A stretch of 64,000 bases of DNA from DASVNK01 sp036383895 (GTDB lineage Bacteria > Verrucomicrobiota > Verrucomicrobiia > Limisphaerales > SXQI01): assembly GCA_036383895.1 (NCBI GenBank), contig DASVNK010000053.1, positions 1-64,000 of the forward strand. The letters are read 5' to 3'. The position numbers were made by a program, and so were the translations under genes. The stretch's first letter is position 1; each line of letters begins with the position of its first letter. The notes below the pieces were generated by a model. That model worked only from the letters and a program-made list of their open reading frames with translations, did not search any database and had not been told where the DNA came from. This document shows, piece after piece, positions 25,936 to 36,341 of this stretch.

Positions 25936-26322
25936 CTAATTCTTTCGCGATCGGCTCATTATTTCAACATACTTCTCCCAACTGTCGGGGAAAATCCCCT
26001 TATAGCAGAATGGTGCCATAAGGGCTGGAAAGAGGTAGCTAATAAAGGGAAGCGTAAATGCCAGTGGCACGCCCTTAACCGCCGTCCCCGGTGCTAATTC
26101 TGGGACAAGGATGTTACTACCAGCTTCCAAGGTTTTAGCGAAAAGCAGCACTCCGAGAGCGAATCCCCCGTAAATCACCGTTTTCCCTGCAAATAAAAGC
26201 CCCCGCTTACCATCTGAAGCAACTACTAGCGAGATTCCGCAAAAGGTCTGAACGACGGCTAGTACGAACATCGCGATTGGTCCCCAATTAAGCAGGTCTG
26301 ATGCAGAAATTAGCGCAAACAT
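25936..26322 (-). CDS. Small membrane protein of unknown function
   Basis: A 128-residue hydrophobic protein starting MFALISASDLLNWGPIAMFV with three likely membrane segments (about residues 12-35, 42-64 and 84-107) and a short charged C-terminus (WEKYVEIMSRSRKN). No family recognised. It stands alone between short homologous repeats in a region whose lower GC and atypical codon use suggest acquisition. The Leu/Ile-rich segments and absence of soluble domains argue for a simple inner-membrane protein. Confidence 0.55.
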   Translation of the reverse strand: MFALISASDLLNWGPIAMFVLAVVQTFCGISLVVASDGKRGLLFAGKTVIYGGFALGVLLFAKTLEAGSNILVPELAPGTAVKGVPLAFTLPFISYLFPALMAPFCYKGIFPDSWEKYVEIMSRSRKN

Positions 26323-26442
26323 TCGTCCTACTGCTTTCTGTGCTGTTCCATTATTGCCGAATCGGCATGTTTAAAGCTCCCCGATTCTATCCGTTTGTTC
26401 GTCATAATAGTCAAAGTCGAGCCGTCCGTTCTTGTCCGTCCC

Positions 26443-26514
26443 CAAGTCGAATCCCGCGCAGGCAGCTTTCTTTTGCCTTCCGGCGGCGATTCGACGGCGC
26501 GTTTGACGGAATCT
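26443..26514. repeat. Degenerate repeat with two homologous blocks
   Basis: Left block: AAGTCGAATCCC...AGCTTTCTTTTGCCTTCC resembles AAGCCGAATCCC...AGCTTCCATTTGCCTTCC at 27803-27840. Right block: GCGAT-TCGACGGCGCGTTTGACGGA is the degenerate third copy of the 33-bp repeat at 25850 and 27082. After both left blocks a CCTTAAATT follows, so the two loci are homologous over roughly 75 bases. Confidence 0.6.
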
Positions 26515-26538
26515 GCAAGTTCCTTAAATTTTCAGGCG

Positions 26539-27060
26539 ATGGCAATCACGACCCTCCAAGGCGCAATAATCGACGGCTCTTCGTTCAATAGTAGCACCGG
26601 TTCGGGAGTGTTCGTCGTTCGGGATGGCAGCGCTGGTATAGTCGTGATTAAGAAGGGGGATGTGTTACAGAATATCGGCGCATTGCCGATTCAACACCCC
26701 GTCGTTGACCTTTACAGCTCCGATGCGACGGAGTTTGTGGCGATAAAAGTCAGCGTCCTGGCCGAAAAAGGGAGGACACCGACCATCTTCAGAGCGCTCG
26801 TCGTGGTAGATACTCTGAATTGCAACTTTGCAAAGGTCCCTCTACGCCTCATTGAAGAGAAACCGAGTGTTGACAAAGTGTTCGTCAGTCGTGTTTTCGG
26901 ATTCGCGCGGGATGGTGAATCGCTAGTCGCATTGATAGGTGCCTACAATCAGATCCACGATCAACAAACGCCGCCCTTCACCCACAGTGTCACTTATCAC
27001 CTCGCACAGATTGAACGGGTTTCTGGCAAGATTCAGATAGTGGAGGATTGGGATTCGTGA
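26539..27060 (+). CDS. Hypothetical protein of unknown family
   Basis: A 173-residue protein from ATG 26539 beginning MAITTLQGAIIDGSSFNSST. It looks like a soluble beta-rich domain (GSGVFVVRDGSAGIVVIKKG, HPVVDLYSSDATEFVAIKV, ALVVVDTLNCNFAKVPLRLI, VFVSRVFGFARDGESLVALI). No signal peptide or catalytic motif is seen. The frame is open back to 26395, but that extension runs through a repeat and is unlikely coding. It lies between two copies of the repeat family and has no co-directional partner. Confidence 0.55.
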   Translation: MAITTLQGAIIDGSSFNSSTGSGVFVVRDGSAGIVVIKKGDVLQNIGALPIQHPVVDLYSSDATEFVAIKVSVLAEKGRTPTIFRALVVVDTLNCNFAKVPLRLIEEKPSVDKVFVSRVFGFARDGESLVALIGAYNQIHDQQTPPFTHSVTYHLAQIERVSGKIQIVEDWDS

Positions 27061-27081
27061 GGGTTTTCATCGCTGCGGGCA

Positions 27082-27114
27082 GCGATTTCGAGGGCGCGTT
27101 TGACGGATTCCTGG
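27082..27114. repeat. 33-bp direct repeat, copy 2
   Basis: Identical to 25850-25882 in the same orientation. The flanks differ, so identity is limited to about 33 bases. It starts 22 bp after the stop of the preceding orphan gene. Confidence 0.75.
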
Positions 27115-27172
27115 GCTTGATGTCGGCGGCGCGCTATTCGATTACGGTGTGCCGTAGCTTTGACGGCACACC

Positions 27173-27733
27173 CTACTCAGATCGGCGAAGAACGCGTTCC
27201 AAGTATTCATACTGGGCTTCTTCTTTGTAATATGGATAATTTGCTTCCTCGATCTCCCGCCAAATAATTTTTCCCTTCCTGTTCAGAATCAGCATTCCAG
27301 ATGCTCTCCGCATTTGGGCGAAACTATTATCGCCATAAACTGGACTCTTGCTGGGGTCGCTTTGCTCGCTTAGCTCAAACAGGTAAATTGTGTCGCCGGG
27401 ATTCATCTTCTCTTCCATCTCCGCAATGCGGTGTTCGTATAAGACTTTTCGCACTTGGACGGAATCCAACTCTTCGTTCAAATACTCGATTAACTCCGGA
27501 TTGTTTGGGAACTTCTCTTTAATATCCTCAAACGCGAACCGCCCCTGTAGAGTCACCTTCATCGCCTCGCGGTTTAACGCTTCAATCGAAGTCTCCCAGA
27601 GCGTGTAAGTTCGCGTCGCATCATTATTTGCGCGCAGAAAAATTTCCTTCGGAAGAGACTCGCCGGACCGGAGAGTTCCGCACCCCAAGAGCGTTAGCGT
27701 CAGTAAGCCACAGATGATTTCGATCCGTTGCAT
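27173..27733 (-). CDS. Putative lipoprotein of unknown function
   Basis: A 186-residue protein starting MQRIEIICGLLTLTLLGCGT, a lipoprotein signal with lipobox LLGC. The mature part has a helical middle (DIKEKFPNNPELIEYLNEEL) and a C-terminal YGDNSFAQMRRASGMLILNRKGKIIWREIEEANYPYY that resembles small Ser/Thr-free beta-sandwich or profilin-like lipoprotein ends. No named family recognised. The frame is open upstream to 27829 across a repeat; the lipoprotein start is the better choice. Confidence 0.62.
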   Translation of the reverse strand: MQRIEIICGLLTLTLLGCGTLRSGESLPKEIFLRANNDATRTYTLWETSIEALNREAMKVTLQGRFAFEDIKEKFPNNPELIEYLNEELDSVQVRKVLYEHRIAEMEEKMNPGDTIYLFELSEQSDPSKSPVYGDNSFAQMRRASGMLILNRKGKIIWREIEEANYPYYKEEAQYEYLERVLRRSE

Positions 27734-27802
27734 TCTGAACATTTTTGCCTGCCTTCTTCCGAGCACGATTGATATGCTGCCCGCTTGTGCTCTCTTCGCA
27801 AA

Positions 27803-27880
27803 GCCGAATCCCAAACCGAGAGCTTCCATTTGCCTTCCAACTCGAAGGTTCCGGCAAACGGGAGGTTGTAAACCTTAAAT
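27803..27880. repeat. Degenerate repeat homologous to 26443-26530
   Basis: Shares the CGAATCCC, AGCTTyC, TTTGCCTTCC and CCTTAAATT blocks with 26443-26530 in the same order and spacing. On the minus strand the two read as related peptides (EGKWKLSVWDSALRR versus EGKRKLPARDSTWGR), suggesting relics of a common coding sequence. Confidence 0.5.
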
Positions 27881-27910
27881 TCCTTGCCCCGACAACCTCT
27901 GGCGCGCGGT

Positions 27911-30325
27911 TTATGGGAGACGGAGGGTTTGGGATCGCTTTGAATCCGGGAGGGTGAGTTCCAGGGTGGTGCGGAAGGTGAGGGGCCAATCTTCGCCGGA
28001 TTCGGTTTTGTGATTCCAATCGATGGTGAGGAGGTGATCGGCAGTGGAAGTTTCGATGGTTTTCAAGAGTTTGCCGTTGCGGGAGAAGAATTGGGCGCGG
28101 CAGTGAGCGTTTGGTTCCACGGTTTGCGCACGGACGGTAACGTTGTTTGGTGTGGAAGGAGAATCGAAGGGCGGAGCGAGTTGGAGGAGGTTTGAATTTG
28201 TAACGGTGGTAGTCGGGCCGAGGATGGTTTCACTATTTTTTTCATAGCCGCCGTCGAAAGATTCCGCGTCGTTTAAATCGAGTGCGATTTGGAGGGTATG
28301 CGGGCCGGGCGCTTCGTATAGAGCTGACCAAATGAGGAGGGTATTGCCGTTGGGTGCGGCGGCGGCGGTGATTTCGGAGGCCATCGAATCTGGCCCGCTA
28401 TCTGGATCCTGAACAGGATCAACGAGCAGGCTGATGGTGGCGTGTCGGCAGAGGGATTCGTAGTGGATCGGAAGTTCGAAGGTGACGGTTTCGGGTTCGC
28501 GGCCGGTCGTAATGGCTTTGAGGGACATTAAATCAGAAATGGATTTTGGGATGGGAGCGCTCGGGCTTTTTAAAATTTCGCCGAGTGGTTTGTTGTTCAG
28601 AGTGGGTTCGTGATGACTCACGCGCAGGTTGGCAGTCGATTTCTGGGCGCGCGATTGTCGTTCGGTGGTGGAACGCCAATGCCACTCGGCTTGGTTGTCT
28701 GCTTGTTCGCGGGCGCGTTGATTGAATTCGGAGCGTTGCTGCTCGCGTTGAGCTTCGATTTCGGCGTCGGTCGCGCGCATGGGCCAGACGTTTTCCGTGC
28801 GGCCGGCGCCGTCCGGCATCATAGGTGGTTCGAAGCCGCGTTGAATGCGGCGGGTCGGAACTCGGCCCGCGCCGCCTTGATCTGTGCAATCGAGGCCGAC
28901 CGAATACAGCAGGTAGCGACCGTCGGCGTTTTTACGATAGCGGAGGGGTTGGCCATCCATGAAATCGGCGGGAGCGGATTTAAGGAAAGCTGGAACGAGG
29001 TGGGCGAGGGAGTCTGGATATTCGCGGTGAGCGAGGCGATAGCGTTCGAGAGCAATGGCGGTGACGATGATGCGGCGTCGAGTTTCCGCGTCGGCAGCGC
29101 GGCCGGAGATGGTTCGACCGCCGCCGGGAGAAGAATAGAGCTGTGAAGCCCTCAGGAGTTGGCGGATGTTCATCATGTCGACGGCTCTCGAGGAGTGCCT
29201 GGAGGTAAAGATAGGCGGGTTGGCAATGCCGGGACGTTCGCGCATTTCTGCCCAGGAAGGCGCGTTGAGGGCGCGGCGGAGTTCGCGTTCGCGTTCGCGG
29301 TAGTGCAGGAGGATGTTGCGTTCGAGATCAAACGTGCCGTGCCGTCGGAAAAGGAGTTCCTCTCGATAGGCCTGGAAGCTGAACCAGAGGTCTCGCGGAC
29401 TAGTGAGAAGTTGGGGAAAAGGAATGGGGTTTTGGGAACGTTCTGCGCGCTCCTGTTGAGCTGTTGCAGCGGAACTAGCGCGGGTGAAGGCGATGGTTTC
29501 AGGAAGGTCTTTGAAGAAATCTACTGATTCCCATTCGCGCTGAAGAGTAGCGAGTTGTTCGTCCGACCAATCGGCGACGAGAGCTTGCTAGAGAGTTTTG
29601 AAGGCAATGGCGTTACAGGCGAAGCGCACAAGCGTGGAGATTTCGGTGGTCTCGGGGGTCCACGCCGTGACGAGGCGAGTGGCGGCCAGGAGATTGGTCC
29701 AGGCGGCGGATTTGTGGCCGTCGTGAAGTTCGATGAGCGTGGCTGCGGTGAAAGCGTTCTCGAAATTCTTTATAGCGGAGAGGTGGGGGAGGAGCAGGCC
29801 GGCACCGCGCTTAGCATCGAGATGGAAGCGGATCGGGCCGGAGATGGCAGCGTGAGCCGCGGGAAGAAGAAAATCACGTTCGGATTCGTAGGAAACGCGG
29901 AGCAAGGGCCAGGCATCTCCGGCCAGCCAGCGTTCGTCGGGCTGAAGTTGGTTTGCGACGCCGTTGTGGAGTTCGAGCTGCTTTTGGGTCCAGAGGACCA
30001 GGGCAGATTGGGGAGAAATCATCGGCAACGGATCGCCGATTATTTGCTGAACAGAATGGCGACGGACAATTTCTCTGGAACCTGCGAACGTGCGGTTGCG
30101 GCCGAAGTTGGTGAGTGAAGCCACGCGAGCCTGGACTTCGGCGGGTGCGGAGAAATCGAATTCGGAGAGATCGACTTTGAAGCCTTCTTTGCGGAGTTCG
30201 GCGCGGGTTTGGGCGACGAGCTTTGAGCCGTCGGGAAGTGAAAAGAAGTAGATAATGGGCGCGGTGATGAGGAGCGCGAGGAGACCCAGGGAGAGTAGGG
30301 CGATCTTTTTGGCGCGGTTTTTCAT
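27911..30325 (-). pseudogene. Large membrane-anchored protein gene interrupted by one in-frame amber codon
   Basis: A continuous minus-strand frame of 805 codons broken only by TAG at 29588-29590 (codon 246). The N-terminus MKNRAKKIALLSLGLLALLI is a membrane anchor. Sense codons continue directly after the TAG (QALVADWSDEQLATLQREWE) in the same frame, with no frameshift and no other stop. The C-terminal part contains IALERYRLAHREYPDSLAHLVPAF and LRYRKNADGRYLLYSVG, matching AHELALACALQRYRDRQGEYPRSL and MRYEANESGYELR in the intact paralogue at 40240-41652. UAG ends other genes here (rho, ptsI), so recoding is not general. A recent nonsense mutation or sequencing error is most likely. Confidence 0.8.
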
Positions 30326-30598
30326 GGGGAGCGACTAGAACTAAAACCGAGTGGTTCGGCGGTGACAACGATTTTGATTTACGTGGCCGCGCAGGAAGAA
30401 ATGGAAGTATCGCAGTGGAAGCCGGGGCAGAATGGGAAGGAGCCTTAGCAACTTGCTTGCCGGGACATTTTTTGTTGGGGAAAACGGCTTAAGTCCCTCT
30501 GAGAACCGCCGATGATTCAGTTAGCGGCTGGAAAAGCATTGTTTATGCCAGAATTTTGTTGAGCATTTTCCGCGCCGAGTTAGAATCTACCCAACAAC

Positions 30599-32095
30599 AT
30601 GGCCCAAGGTCTTCAGCTTTCACAGAAAATGGCACTCTCGCAGGTGCTGGCCCCGCAGCTACAGCAATCGCTGGCGTTGCTGCAGGCGCCGACCCTCGAG
30701 TTGAAAGCCCTTGTTGAACAGGAACTACAGCAGAATCCGGTGCTGGAGGAGGTAGCGGTGATCGATACGGATCACGAGGAGAAGACCATCCGTGGGGAGG
30801 CGGATCGCGATCATGCTGATCCAACCGAACCCCCGGCAGATACCACTTTTGATCCAGCTTCGGAGAAGCCATCTACGGAACCGGTGGACGATTTTCAGGC
30901 GGAATTTGAGAAGCTAGTGCAAATGGACCAGGAATGGCGGGATCATTTCTCCGCCGCGAACGCGCCGATGCGGCAAAGCGAAGAGGAAGAGGAGCGCCGG
31001 CAATACATGTTCGATTCCCTGGTGGCGAACACTTCGTTGCAGGAAACGTTGCTGGAACAGGTGCGGCTTTCTGAGTTGGATGACGACCAGCAGCAGATTG
31101 CGGAGATGATCATCGGAAACGTGGATGATCGCGGTTATCTGCGGGCTACGGTGGATGAACTCGCTTTCTCGACGAACATTCCGGCGACGAAGATAGAGTC
31201 GGTGCTGAAGGTGGTGCAGAGCTTTCATCCGGTGGGCGTGGCGTGCCGGGATTTGCGCGAATGTCTGATGTTGCAAATGGAGCGCTCGGAACGGACGGAG
31301 ACGTTGGAATACAAAATTCTGGATCGGTGCTTTGATGCGCTCGGGAAAAGGAAGCTGCCTGAGATCGGTCGTGCGCTTTCGGTGGATATTGTCGATGTGC
31401 AGGAAGCGATCGCCCGCATCGCGCTGCTGGAACACAATCCGGGACGGGACTTCGTTGCGGATAATCAGCAATACGTCGTTCCGGAAATTTTCGTAAATCA
31501 GCTGGGCACTGAATATATCGTCACGAACAACAACGACCAGGTGCCGCACTTGCGGATCAGCAACCATTACAAAGATTTGATGGCGCAGGCGGAGAGTTCG
31601 GCCGAGGTGCGCGAATGGATCCGCGATAAAATACGGGCCGGGAAGTTTTTGATTAAGTCACTGCACCAGCGGCAGGAGACGATCTTGAACATCGCGCGAG
31701 AGATTGTGAAACGTCAGCGCGAGTTCATGGATAAAGGTGTGTCCGCGTTGAAGCCGATGACGATGGTGCAGGTGGCGGAAGTGGTGGGCGTGCACGAGAC
31801 GACGGTGTCGCGCGCGGTTTCCGGCAAATACATGCAGACGCCGCAGGGTGTGTTCGAGATGAAGTATTTCTTCACGTCGGGCATCAAGACGGCGAACGGT
31901 GAAGGAATGTCGAACACCTCGGTGAAAGACATGATCAACGAAATGATCAAGACCGAGGACGTTTCCAAGCCGCTGTCCGACGAAGAGATCGTCAAACTTC
32001 TCAGCGCAAAAGGAATTCAGATCGCGCGCCGCACGGTGGCGAAATATCGCTCCGAATTGAACATTTTGCCGTCGCACTTGCGAAAGATGTACTAA
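30599..32095 (+). CDS. rpoN: RNA polymerase sigma-54 factor
   Basis: A 498-residue alternative sigma factor requiring bacterial enhancer-binding proteins. Region I is the Gln/Leu-rich start (LQLSQKMALSQVLAPQLQQSLALLQ, LEQELQQNPVLEE type), region II is acidic, the core-binding domain and helix-turn-helix (MTMVQVAEVVGVHETTVSRAVSGKY) follow, and the RpoN box is ARRTVAKYRSELNILPS. Length is typical. No enhancer-binding protein or PTS-Ntr gene adjoins it; ptsI lies 22 kb away. Confidence 0.97.
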   Translation: MAQGLQLSQKMALSQVLAPQLQQSLALLQAPTLELKALVEQELQQNPVLEEVAVIDTDHEEKTIRGEADRDHADPTEPPADTTFDPASEKPSTEPVDDFQAEFEKLVQMDQEWRDHFSAANAPMRQSEEEEERRQYMFDSLVANTSLQETLLEQVRLSELDDDQQQIAEMIIGNVDDRGYLRATVDELAFSTNIPATKIESVLKVVQSFHPVGVACRDLRECLMLQMERSERTETLEYKILDRCFDALGKRKLPEIGRALSVDIVDVQEAIARIALLEHNPGRDFVADNQQYVVPEIFVNQLGTEYIVTNNNDQVPHLRISNHYKDLMAQAESSAEVREWIRDKIRAGKFLIKSLHQRQETILNIAREIVKRQREFMDKGVSALKPMTMVQVAEVVGVHETTVSRAVSGKYMQTPQGVFEMKYFFTSGIKTANGEGMSNTSVKDMINEMIKTEDVSKPLSDEEIVKLLSAKGIQIARRTVAKYRSELNILPSHLRKMY

Positions 32096-32163
32096 GCGGC
32101 GGCGGCGAGCTGGAAAGAGGTTCGCCTTCGTGTCATAGGGGCAACTCGTGCTATGTTCGTTCT

Positions 32164-32559
32164 GTGGGCGAATCTGCCGCATCATTTCTTTCGGGTCCGT
32201 GGACGGGTTACTACACCTACCAGAGCAGTCCGCGGAGGCATCGGACGGACCTAATCCTGGAATTTGTAAAAGGGCGGATCACAGGCGAAGGAAACGATTC
32301 GATCGGGCCATTCGTAATAGCGGGCGGATACGATTCCGGAAGCGGGGAGTGCTATTGGACGAAAACGTATGTCGCCGCACACGACGTATTCTATCGCGGG
32401 CGCCGCAATGGAAAGGGGATAACGGGGACTTGGGAGATTGGAGAGGATTGGCGAGGAGCTTTTCGAATTTGGCCAGTGGGTGAAGAGGAGGGAGAAGCGC
32501 TCTCGCGGGAAGCTGAAGAGACGGTCGATCACGCGACGCCGATGGTTGTGGAAGTTTAA
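32164..32559 (+). CDS. Small conserved protein of unknown function
   Basis: A 131-residue protein with a GTG start. It has a repetitive Gly/Tyr/Trp beta pattern: WTGYYTYQSSPRRHRTDLIL, GRITGEGNDSIGPFVIAGGY, GECYWTKTYVAAHDVFYRGR, GITGTWEIGEDWRGAFRIWP. This looks like a small lipocalin-like or FABP-like beta-barrel and I have a weak memory of similar small bacterial proteins, but no family name can be given. The last 20 residues are acidic. It follows rpoN by 68 bp and may share its transcript. Confidence 0.65.
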   Translation: MGESAASFLSGPWTGYYTYQSSPRRHRTDLILEFVKGRITGEGNDSIGPFVIAGGYDSGSGECYWTKTYVAAHDVFYRGRRNGKGITGTWEIGEDWRGAFRIWPVGEEEGEALSREAEETVDHATPMVVEV

Positions 32560-32577
32560 GTTTCGCGGAGGGCTTAG

Positions 32578-33453
32578 TTACGAGGTGGTAATTGGATCGG
32601 GCGTCTGAACTTGGGAGGTAACGGCGAGGATGGTGGGGAGTTGGTCGAGCGTTGCACCGGTGGAGAGGGCGAGGCGACGGTGGGGATTGTCGAGGTAATG
32701 TTGGACGAGACTTTGAAGGTCGGCGGGTGGGAAGAGGATGCTTTCGGCTTCGTAGAGAAAATGAAATCCGTTTTCATTGAAGCGTTGTTTCGCGCTGCCG
32801 ATGGTGCCGAGGGAGGCGCGGATTTGGTTGGGGTCGCGGACGGCAAGTCCAAAGGCGTGGGATTTCGTGTAGCGTTCTTGTTTGAGGAAGGCTTCGGCGC
32901 GGGTGATTTGTTCCCACGCGATGAAGGCTGGGCCGTGGAAGTATTCGTTCCAGGCGATGCCTTCTTCCGTGAGGAGAATGCCGGGTTTGTTGCGGAGGAT
33001 GGTGATGATGAACACGATGAACGCGCCGAGGAAGATGGCAAAACCAAGCCAGCCTTTCATGCGAGCGGAAGGGACGTCATCGCTGAGCGCCATAGTAAGA
33101 CAAAGGCCAGCGAGGACAAGGCTGCCAATACCAAGGATGAGCTGATTGGCGGGTGAGACGGGAACGAGGATTCCGACGTGCAGCTCGTTGCCGGATTTCA
33201 GAGTAGCGAAACGGAGCTCTTCTTTTTCGCGAAGGCGGAGGACAGGCCAGAGAATGCTGAGGCCGGCGAGCGCGAGAAAAAGCACGCCGATGAGGCGGAA
33301 GTTCAGGTGCTCGTTGGGATTGGGTTCGGTGGTGAGTGCAAAAATTCCCAAGAGGAAGAAGAGAAAGATGGTGGCGCAGTAAGCCTTGGTTAGGCCGAGG
33401 CGTTTGCGCCGACCTAGGGTGGCGGGTGTCGCAGCGTCGCCGGTTGTGTTCAC
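32578..33453 (-). CDS. Membrane protein of unknown function
   Basis: A 291-residue protein with four predicted membrane segments in the first 155 residues (AYCATIFLFFLLGIFALTT, LIGVLFLALAGLSILWPVL, LILGIGSLVLAGLCLTMAL, WLGFAIFLGAFIVFIITIL) followed by a soluble PH-like domain (GILLTEEGIAWNEYFHGPAF, IAWEQITRAEAFLKQER). This topology is common in bacterial PH-domain membrane proteins; function unknown. It converges with the small gene at 32164-32559 and is divergent from recQ. Confidence 0.7.
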   Translation of the reverse strand: MNTTGDAATPATLGRRKRLGLTKAYCATIFLFFLLGIFALTTEPNPNEHLNFRLIGVLFLALAGLSILWPVLRLREKEELRFATLKSGNELHVGILVPVSPANQLILGIGSLVLAGLCLTMALSDDVPSARMKGWLGFAIFLGAFIVFIITILRNKPGILLTEEGIAWNEYFHGPAFIAWEQITRAEAFLKQERYTKSHAFGLAVRDPNQIRASLGTIGSAKQRFNENGFHFLYEAESILFPPADLQSLVQHYLDNPHRRLALSTGATLDQLPTILAVTSQVQTPDPITTS

Positions 33454-33574
33454 AACGCATTTATCGGCAAAATAGGGGGCGTGGTGGAGGGAAGAGGATT
33501 ACGACAAAACCATTGTCGCGGGAGAGCGCATATTTTCGATGGTTTGGAGACGTTTCTTTGTGTAAATCCTCGGT

Positions 33575-35100
<1,526 letters not shown>

Positions 35101-35104
<4 letters not shown>

Positions 35105-35763
35105 CTCGCGCGATGCAAAGATCCGAATCGAGTCGTCGGCGCGAAGGTGAGATTGAGTGTGATGAGGTTTTATTTGAGCGCTTGCGGGAGTTGCGGAAAC
35201 GATTGGCGGATGAGCGGAACGTGCCGGCATACCAAGTTTTTTCGGATGTGACGCTGCGATACATGGCGCGGGAATATCCGACCACACCGCAGGATTTCGC
35301 GAGGATCAGCGGAGTGGGGGAACGGAAGCGGGCGGATTTCGGACATGTGTTTACGGCAGAGGTTTCGGCGCACTTGGAGGAGTATCCGCAGCAGACGTTC
35401 GCTTCGTTGAAGCACGAGCCGGTTGAAATGCCACGAGTCCGCAGTGGAAGACTTACGCCGACGGTCATTGAGACGCTGGAGATGTTTTGGAAGGGGATGG
35501 AGGTTTCGCAAATCGCGGCGCGCCGCGGGTTTGTGGACGGGACCATTTTTACGCACTTAGCGACGGCGATTGAGTGCGGAAAGGAAGTGGATATCCGGCG
35601 GTTGTTTAGCGAGAGCGAAGAGAGGGAGATTGCGGAGGCGGTGAAGAAGTTTGGCTGGGGAGGGATTCCGAGAGCGGTGGAGGAGTTCGGCGGGCGTTAT
35701 GGGTACGGGCACTTCAAGGTTTACCGCGCGTTTGTGGAGCGAATGAAGCGGGTGGATAAATAA
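35101..35763 (+). CDS. HRDC plus helix-turn-helix protein, detached C-terminal part of RecQ
   Basis: A 220-residue protein. Residues about 20-100 are an HRDC domain (FERLRELRKRLADERNVPAY, VFSDVTLRYMAREYPTTPQD, FARISGVGERKRADFG). The remainder (IETLEMFWKGMEVSQIAARRGF, IFTHLATAIECGKEVDI) is an HTH_40-type helicase C-terminal domain. In typical long RecQ proteins these domains follow RQC in the same chain. Here they are in the -1 frame with a 4-bp stop/start overlap; ATG 35113 is another possible start. Either a genuine coupled two-gene RecQ or an old frameshift. Confidence 0.85.
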
Positions 35764-35795
35764 AAGAGGACTCGTACCTCGTCCCCGACAATCTG

Positions 35796-36275
35796 CTATT
35801 TCGCGGTGAGCTTCAGCGAGTCGGGTTTGCTGCCGGAGCATTGGTGGTAGAGGAACGGGTTGAAGATGCCGGCGCGGGTTTGGAAGGTGTCGGCGATGCT
35901 GAGGGCGACGGATTTTGCTTCGGCGGCTTTGGGGCCGGTGAAGTGAGTGTCGACTGTTTCGCAGAAGAGTTTTACCCAGCGTTCGAATTGTTCCTGCTTG
36001 AGCGGGAGGACAGCGTGCTTGGGCCAGGGGCGGCCTTTGTATTCGCCGGTGCGGAAAAGCATCGTGCTCCAGAAGGAATACATCGTCGGGAGATGATGCT
36101 TCCAATCGACTTTGGCGACTTCGTTAAAGATCGGTCCGAGAATTTCGTCGCGATTGACTCGGTCGTAGAAGGAATCCACGAGGATTTTGATGTCCTGGTT
36201 GGTACGGATATCGGTACGATTTTCGTTCAAGCTAAGTGAAAGATAGGGCAGCTGTCTTTTGCGGGCAAATTGCAC
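35796..36275 (-). CDS. Group III truncated haemoglobin
   Basis: A 159-residue frame; the globin itself spans about residues 20-145. It matches the group III (Ctb-like) pattern: DIKILVDSFYDRVNRDEILGPIFNEVAKVDWKHHL in outline, then MYSFWSTMLFRTGEYKGRPW and HAVLPLKQEQFERWVKLF, whose His is the likely proximal haem ligand. Such globins are linked to oxygen or nitric-oxide handling. The GTG at 36275 gives the longest form; TTG at 36230 would give the more typical length. It is divergent from the deoxyhypusine-synthase-like gene. Confidence 0.85.
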   Translation of the reverse strand: MQFARKRQLPYLSLSLNENRTDIRTNQDIKILVDSFYDRVNRDEILGPIFNEVAKVDWKHHLPTMYSFWSTMLFRTGEYKGRPWPKHAVLPLKQEQFERWVKLFCETVDTHFTGPKAAEAKSVALSIADTFQTRAGIFNPFLYHQCSGSKPDSLKLTAK

Positions 36276-36341
36276 GAATCAGGCAATCCCCGCCTGAAAA
36301 TGGGTTGCGTTGAAACGGCGGATGGGAACAATCTGCGCGCG

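Noticed and set aside
25850..27114. ComM/YifB gene fragments marking an insertion hotspot
   Set aside because: The repeat peptide QESVKRALEIAA resembles the ComM stretch before Walker A, but similarity ends after about 12 residues on both sides and no Walker motif follows.
27911..30325. Treating the amber-interrupted gene as two genes or as a selenocysteine/pyrrolysine case
   Set aside because: Homology to the paralogue spans the stop, so it is one gene; UGA is not involved, and no pyrrolysine biosynthesis genes or recoding element are visible.
32164..32559. Assigning the small Gly/Tyr/Trp-rich protein to an F-box-associated or lipocalin family
   Set aside because: The resemblance is from memory and limited to repeated beta-strand patterns; no diagnostic motif supports a named family.
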